Shown here: positions 57,922 to 64,000 of the stretch, one piece after another
Numbering within the stretch: position 1 is the first letter of the stretch
How the letters are laid out: each line of letters begins with the position of its first letter
Source: Pontederia crassipes
Lineage: Eukaryota; Streptophyta; Magnoliopsida; Commelinales; Pontederiaceae
Direction: 5' to 3'
DNA length: 64,000 nucleotides
Assembly: GCA_030549335.1 (NCBI GenBank)
Contig: CM060195.1
Location: 43,344,991-43,408,990, forward strand
Translations under genes and position numbers: made by a program
Notes under the pieces: generated by a model
Seen by the model: only the letters and a program-made list of their open reading frames with translations
The model's database searches: none
What the model was told of the DNA's origin: nothing

Positions 57922-59829
57922 AATTGTTTTCCAGCTAAAAAGGGAAAGACGTAATCTTCAAGCTCTTTGACATACAAAAAGAACAAAGGAAGCTTGACTT
58001 TTGATGAATATGAGAGAAGCAGCGAAGCAGAGGAGTCCAAGAGGAGAGCTCCAAGGCGAGCTTTTTAGGACTTGAAAGATATGGATATTGATCCCCAGGA
58101 GCAGGGGAGGGAGGGAGGGAGCGGGAGAGAGAGGGCCTCACGCTATATTAACGAAGCTCCAAGAGGATGGAGCCAAAAGCAGGTGAAGCCTGGAGGCCTC
58201 GAAGCTGAGCTGAAGAGAGGAGGGCGCGAGATAGGGCGCGAGTGGCTCCAGAAGGAAAGCTCCAGAGGAAAGGATGCAGCGTTGTCAGTGCCACAGTCCC
58301 CTTTTTGCTTCTACAAAAACACTTCTCATTCTGCATGCATTGAGGAGAAACAAATGCTCAGCTAATATATAGGAAAAAGAAATGGCTCTCAAAACACTTT
58401 CTCACTTCTGCAGCTTTTGGAATGGAACAGTATGTAACTTACATGTGAAAATTATATAGGAAGGGAGACAGAGGGAGAGAGCTCAAGTGACAAGTGGTGT
58501 GGTGATGGGAATCTCTTTTGCAATTCACATTCCCCTCTCTCTCCCCTCTTATTTTATTCCTATCACTCGAATCAAGGAAGAGGAGACGCCTGTCTCTCAC
58601 ACAAAAGCTAAGCAGGGACCATGCATTCAATAGTATTTTTGGGCACTGTTCAAATAGCCTTTCACTATTTGGGGTGTGTCGAGGCCTTTTGCGGTGCTGT
58701 GGGGTCTTTCATCTCGGCGAGGTCCGAGGGATGATGCTGGGAGCGGTCACGAGCGCAGGGCTGTTCGGTAGATAAGATCTAAAGATGTTGCACAAGGCTA
58801 ACAGAAGATAGACAAGGCAAATGATGGAGATGCATCCCCTCCCCCACCATCATGCAGGAGAATTGAATTAGGCATCAAAACCTTGTTGCTAGTTATATAT
58901 TGATGGAGTGGAGAGTGGTTGCAGATCCTGCTGTCAAATGTTTCTAAATTCCAGAAGTCACTTGAGGAGACCTTGTTAATTACATTTTTAGAGCACCTTT
59001 ATAGTAAGAAAAATCCTTTTGTTATCTTTTTTTAATTTCAGGGAGAGACAATGGTTCAGAAATTCTATACACGATGATCGGTTTCTAGATTAAAATGAGT
59101 TTTTTTATTGTAGAAGAGATAAAATGGTAAATTGGAATGAGACAACGAGCCATCGGATTCTTCTGTGATTTCCCTTTTGGGTAGAGTGGATGGATTTAAT
59201 GCATGCCGAGGTAGATGCAGATTGAGATGGTCCGACTCCACTGCATCCCATCAGAGAGAGAGAGGGAGAGAGAGGGAGAGTTGCAGAGGTCTGTTATGTT
59301 TTTCACCTTATCGGCCAAGCGGCACTGGCTGGCTGGTTGGCTTCAGACAGGTTTTGGCAGCTTGATGCTGCTGGACTGAGGGGGCGGGGGGTCACATGGC
59401 AACCAAATTAGAGAGATCATAGGGGATTGGATCATGGATGGATAGCCTGTTTTGTCCAAACGAACACAGTAAAGCTGGTCGTACTCTAGTGATTCTCCCG
59501 GTCAGAGTATCTTATTATTCTTAGATCCGTGTATTGTATTTGTACTGAATAATTACCACCTGACTACAGTAACGAATTTACTCTAGAACCCATCCTTTCC
59601 ATCAGTATTGCAAATAGAAAGTAAAAAATAAAAGGCTCCATCAAGACTTAGAGTTTGAGTTTCTATAAAAAAATTATTGGAAACCTTTCTTATGTACATG
59701 ACGCGGCGCGAAACTTATCGGATTAGTTTGACTCGATAATTGATTAACTTTCAACTTATGAATAGTGCACATATTTATTAGCGTCACACGGATTGAATCG
59801 TTGACACCACTTTATCAGCCATTTAACAA

Positions 59830-59833
<4 letters not shown>
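57922..59833. other. Promoter side of the polygalacturonase gene and gene-less DNA
   Basis: The polygalacturonase leader and promoter should lie within the first few hundred bases (57922-58500). Pyrimidine/purine-rich tracts such as 'gggagggagggag' (58108-58120) and (GA)n near 59252-59280 are present. The small reading frames carry no recognisable domain. Confidence 0.45.

Positions 59834-59868
<35 letters not shown>
59834..59868. repeat. (TA)n tract
   Basis: About 17 TA units. It directly precedes the BIG GRAIN-like fragment's left flank; another short (TA)n lies at 61328-61338 on its other side. Confidence 0.9.
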
Positions 59869-59870
<2 letters not shown>

Positions 59871-59919
59871 AAAAGCCCCATACGTCTGCGCGTTCATCGT
59901 CCGATTAGACATCATCGAC

Positions 59920-60621
59920 TAGGAGTGACACCCGACCCTGTTCGGGGCGGAGGACACTCCACCCGCCCTGACCCCGTCGACAGGCCCCCGCCCCCGACCC
60001 CAACTCGAATCCCCGGTCCGAGGAGAATTTTATTCTCCGCCCCGATCCCCGCAGGGGTTCAGGACCCCGAAACCCCGCGACCCTCTTCTAGCAAGAACCG
60101 CCGCTGCTCTCCTCAAACGAGAGCCGATGTCGTCGCCTTAAGCCCAAAAGTTAGATCCCAGTTTGGACCGGATTAAACTGAATTGAACTAGTCAAAATCA
60201 GTTAAAATCGGCCAAAATTGGAAAAAATCGAGGTGATCCGTATTTTTTGGTTCAACCAAAATTTTTTATTAAATATTTTTACTAAGAGATAATTTGATAA
60301 AATTATTATTATAAATTTAAAAAATATCCAAAGATAGACTTTCTCCATAAGCCTCCTTCATTTATACTTGTCTATTTACTCTCACTTTGCTACTACTATC
60401 AATGTGTGACTATTCTTATGCACTCACTTATTCTTTAGGATGCGGAGATTCGGAGCCCCACGGGACGGGGACAACTTCCCTCGCCCCCATCCCCGAAAGA
60501 GGGTTCGGGGATAATTTTTTCCCATCTCCAACCTCACGGAGGAAAATTTTCTCGAGTTCGGGGCCCCGATCGGGGATTCTCCGCGGGGCCCTGCAGGGGG
60601 CGGGAAATATTGCCATCCCTA
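59920..60621. mobile_element. hAT-type non-autonomous element with GC-rich ends (702 bp)
   Basis: It begins TAGGAGTGACA and ends TTGCCATCCCTA (reverse complement TAGGGATGGCAA), matching the TAGGGRTGRCAA termini of a common plant hAT group. The flanking 8-mers TCATCGAC (59912-59919) and CCATCGAC (60622-60629) differ at one base. The ends are rich in 'ccccg', 'cggggc' and 'gatcggggat' motifs. The middle is AT-rich. There is no transposase. Confidence 0.85.
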
Positions 60622-60628
60622 CCATCGA

Positions 60629-61310
60629 CTACGCTGATTCCCTCACCATGGCGAGCAATTCCTTCGACTTCCGCAAGTTCCCGACGACGGAGGTAAAGAG
60701 GGAGTTGATGAACTCGGAAAGGCGTGCCTCGGGCGACGTCGGCGCCTTCGACTTCTGTAGGTCCTGGAAGTTGCTCCAGGTCGAGGCCACCTTCTTCTTC
60801 TCCTGGTGATATGCGGTCGGCGACGGCGGCAAGGGCACTACTTTCGACATCGCCGACTTCAGAGGTAGTAGCGGCCGAGTAACTCGAGTTGTGGGCAGAT
60901 GGCCATGACGGAGCGGAGACAGAGGCGACGGTGTGAATGGACCTCAGCCGACCCGACGGGTGAACCGTGACGGACTCGAATTCTGATGATGAGAACCCTC
61001 CATAACTCGAGTTGTCCGAGGAGCTCGATGTCGAGATCGGTGGAGGAAACCCATTTCCCCTAATGTCTCCATGGCATCGCCCTGAGGCCCTCTTGCTCCC
61101 CGTTAAGTTCCTCTGCTCGACGGCGAGCCTATGCGTCGGGGTGGACTTCCTACCGCCAATATGAATGTAGGAGTAGGGCACTCTGCAATTCCGACAATCC
61201 AATGATCTAGTTCCGGCGCCATTGGTCCTACCGCACTCGTCGTCCATGGAGCGGTAGATGGCGTCGAGTAAGATGGAAGAGGAGAGGTGATCTATCGCCC
61301 ACGGTCGGAT
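60629..61310 (-). pseudogene. BIG GRAIN 1-like gene copy, frameshifted and truncated
   Basis: On the minus strand the sequence is open from just after a stop at 61311-61313. It first reads the family's N-terminal motif LSSSILLDAIYRSMDDE, then TSSSSDNSSYGGFSSSEFES followed by GRLRSIHT, both hallmarks of BIG GRAIN 1 (BG1) proteins. The C-terminal conserved motif SPEARLSEFINSLFT occurs in a different frame (60850-60629), so a frameshift lies at about 60800-60860. No ATG precedes the N-terminal motif; the first Met falls inside it. The protein stops at 60629-60631, well short of the usual BG1 length. BG1 is a plant plasma-membrane-associated regulator of auxin response and seed size. The copy therefore looks dead. 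An unseen upstream exon could supply a start but would not cure the frameshift. The stop overlaps the first base of the hAT target repeat. Confidence 0.78.
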
Positions 61311-61339
61311 CTAATAGGATGGTGAGTATATATATATAA

Positions 61340-64000
61340 GAGTTTCCTTTAGACTATTTTGCCATCTTACACATTTACGGTGTGGATAATTGTATCGGGC
61401 GTAATTTATTCAAATATTTGAGACGCCTTAAATATAGAAGTCTTTGGAGGACAAATGATTTTCCTTATTATATTCGTTACTCTCCTTTCATCTTCTTTAC
61501 TATTTCCAATATTCTAATAAATATAAGAATTAAATGTAGTGTTTATATCCTCATTTTATATACCAATAATATAATTATATATCTTTTGGCTAATCAGAAG
61601 GATATATGGAACATAAAAATTCCAAAAAACTTAATCGAAATATTAGTTTTGAGCTAATATGTTGATATTTAATTAGTCAAAGTATAATTGCATTGAAATT
61701 TGAGACCTTTATGTTGTTTATGATTTTGAAAGTGGATACTGATTATGAATTTTGATTACTAAAATTATTCTAAAATAGTAATTATTATAAAATTAACATA
61801 AACGTAAACTCACGTTTTGTTGTTTACATTTTTCTATAGTAATTAATCAATTTTTATAATTAGTAAACAACAAATAAATAACGACAATCCAAAAATAAGA
61901 TTAATTGAGAACTTTGTAGAATGTGATAAAAGAGAGGATAAAGAAAATAATAAGAGAACAAAGTAAAAAAAAAAGTAAATAATCTAAGCAAAAGATTGAG
62001 AAGTGTCATTAGGATTTCTTTTGGAGGCTAATGACATAAAGGGATAATTTTTATGGTCATCAAATCGCCAAGTTTTCCTCATCCCCGAATTGTCAGCGTC
62101 GGATTAGTTAGGGGAGCCCTTTTGATCACAATAGCAATCAAGTCTTTCTGCCATAATAGAAAGTGGGATGCAAATGATTGAAGAAGAGAATGAGAAATGA
62201 ATCTTGTTATAATTTAATTGGAGTTTCTGCTAATTGACATGTTAGAACCATTCCCCCATTGGTGGTGATTTTAATTCTTAAAACACCTCTTTTTAATATG
62301 ACATTTATAATATTTTCGATCAACGTACACTATTGTACAATCTCAGAGATATTCACGAGTCTGGTTAAATACTTTTGGAGCATAAAATCTGATTCATTGG
62401 GTGGTCAAATTAATTACTTGTTTACTCTCTTTTTTTTTAAAAAAATTTAGACTTTTAATATAAATATATATTTAATATTATATTTTAAATCATGAAAATA
62501 ATATTCCAATGATTTATTTTTTTGTATTTCAAGAATTTTATTTTTATATATTTTTAATCACATAAAATTTCTAAATTAAATAAAAAATATTTGATTAATT
62601 CAAATAAAAAATAAAAAGGGTCGGGTGGCACAAGTGAGGTTGAAATTTTTTAATCCGTAAGAATTGTGCTCCATACGATTTTACTAAAATGAGTCACGAC
62701 TGGCCAATGCATATAGTATATATGCCTTTGGTCATTTATATATGTGGAACTAACTCTTAACCCTTAACTCAGAAACTCCATCACCTCTATTCTTTGTTTA
62801 AAACAAGTATTTTTTTTAGGAAAAGAAAAAGAAAACAATATTGAGCAGTGATGTATCTGAATGATCAGTCATATTACTTGCATGGGGGCTCGTAATAGAA
62901 GGTGGTGAACAAAATAAACCTGGAAGCAAAAAGAAAGAGGACGAAACACAAGTTGCCGACAGAATTATGTATCATTGCAGTTTCAGATTACTGCTACAGA
63001 TTGAGATTGATACATAGAGAACGAGCATTGCACTGCATTGCTTCCAAATCAGCAAAAGTCCATGTTAAAGATGGATCCAAACGTTCCATTTTGTCCACTC
63101 ACAGAGAACATGGATGCATGTAACGGTGTAAAGTTTAAGATGTAAGAGAAACAGAAGGGATACACTATATACTTGCTACTGCACACTCCTATGAATCCCT
63201 TCATCTTTTTGTCAATCTTACTTGTCCGAATATGCAAAATGAAAACAAAAAGAAAAAAACATGCATGGAAAGTATACGTTTTGAGTATCGAACCTTTAAG
63301 AAAAAAATGTAATACACTTTTAACCTATATATGTAAGTATTTACCCAAAAAAAACTAATACATGTAAGTTGATCCCAAGGTTGATTGTACATTAAGCACG
63401 TAAAATCAGTAGACTTTGCACGTTAAATACACTTTACTTTAAAGACATTTTTCTAAAAAAAATGTTGTATATTCAATCATATAGTCTATTACAAATCAAC
63501 TATCAATATCTCCCTTTTCATAGTTCTCCAAAAGTTAAGATAAGAGGGCGGGCCCAAAATTAAAAATTGAAAGAGGATAAGTTCACTCACTGTTATTTAT
63601 GTTAAATGCTATCACACAAATATTAGGTTAATTTATAACCCTAAAATTAATATGTAAAATATTATTTAATATAAAAAATTTCCCGTCCTTGTTAGGGTTT
63701 TTAGTTAATTTCACATTCAAACACGAAGACGTGTTTAAACATAAAAATTCAAAATTTATTTTGAGTTATTTTCTATTATGCAATCAACATAAAAATAGTA
63801 ATTAAGTTATTTTCCTCAAAAATATATTTCAGGCAAATTTATTTAAGCAACATATTTCATTAAAAAAGGGTCAAAGATTCAAAAATATCTGGGATCTAAA
63901 AAGTATAATATTCTTCTCCTGCAATTCTCTTTAAAATGATTGGAACATGAGAAAAAAAAAGAGAGTATAAAACAATAAAAATTGCATTTAGATTTGAAAA
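61340..64000. other. Gene-less AT-rich stretch to the window end
   Basis: No gene, RNA or bounded element was recognised. Short open frames here have AT-rich, low-complexity translations. Confidence 0.5.

Noticed and set aside
60387-60809. A 140-codon plus-strand frame over the hAT end and the BIG GRAIN-like fragment
   Set aside because: The opposite strand carries the recognisable family motifs. The plus-strand frame crosses the transposon boundary and has no homology I can name.

Overview
The window reads as nuclear DNA of a flowering plant, probably a monocot. It is AT-rich and crowded with transposable elements. It has spliceosomal introns, plant-only families (a defensin-like peptide, a GH28 polygalacturonase, a BIG GRAIN 1-like fragment), initiator-tRNA-Met primer sites in its LTR elements, and GC-rich first exons in some genes, which is a monocot-like habit. 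No bacterial, organellar, CRISPR, rRNA or tRNA features were recognised. Percent identities were not computed; all alignments were made by eye.

Host genes are few. (1) A two-exon defensin-like secreted peptide, 2581-3294 (+), has a (TC)58 microsatellite starting just inside its intron. (2) A three-exon six-helix membrane protein lies at 11338-12743 (+). (3) A single-exon secretory protein with a His block and an acidic/basic tail lies at 53027-53758 (+). (4) A five-exon GH28 polygalacturonase-like gene lies at 54751-57921 (-). (5) A broken BIG GRAIN 1-like copy lies at 60629-61310 (-).

The rest is mostly mobile DNA, and many boundaries can be fixed from target-site duplications (TSDs). Left part: a hAT-like element (1094-2038), a Mutator-type MITE (5069-5574), and a second hAT-like element of the first family (7802-9911) split by a Mutator-like element (8239-9315). 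Middle: a CACTA-like element (15754-29539) split by a degraded minus-strand gypsy element (16366-28734). That gypsy element itself carries a complete CACTA element (17985-20051) and a hAT element (21636-22204). Right-middle: a hairpin-forming inverted repeat, with arms ending at 36574 and starting at 49784. A Tnt1-like copia element (30967-36437) sits in its left arm, and a plus-strand chromovirus-type gypsy element (36575-49783) sits at its tip. That gypsy element is interrupted between gag and protease by a 2.7-kb insertion made of two LTRs only 6 bp apart (40720-43416). Right end: a hAT element (59920-60621) lies at the end of the BIG GRAIN-like fragment.

The nesting gives a relative order of events: outer elements are older than inner ones. 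The host genes do not form an operon or an evident pathway. The polygalacturonase and the secretory proteins act independently in the wall or secretory route. The most unusual observations are the LTR-LTR insertion with palindrome clusters upstream of its TATA boxes, the four-element nest with every boundary supported by a TSD, and the inverted-repeat element carrying both retrotransposons.
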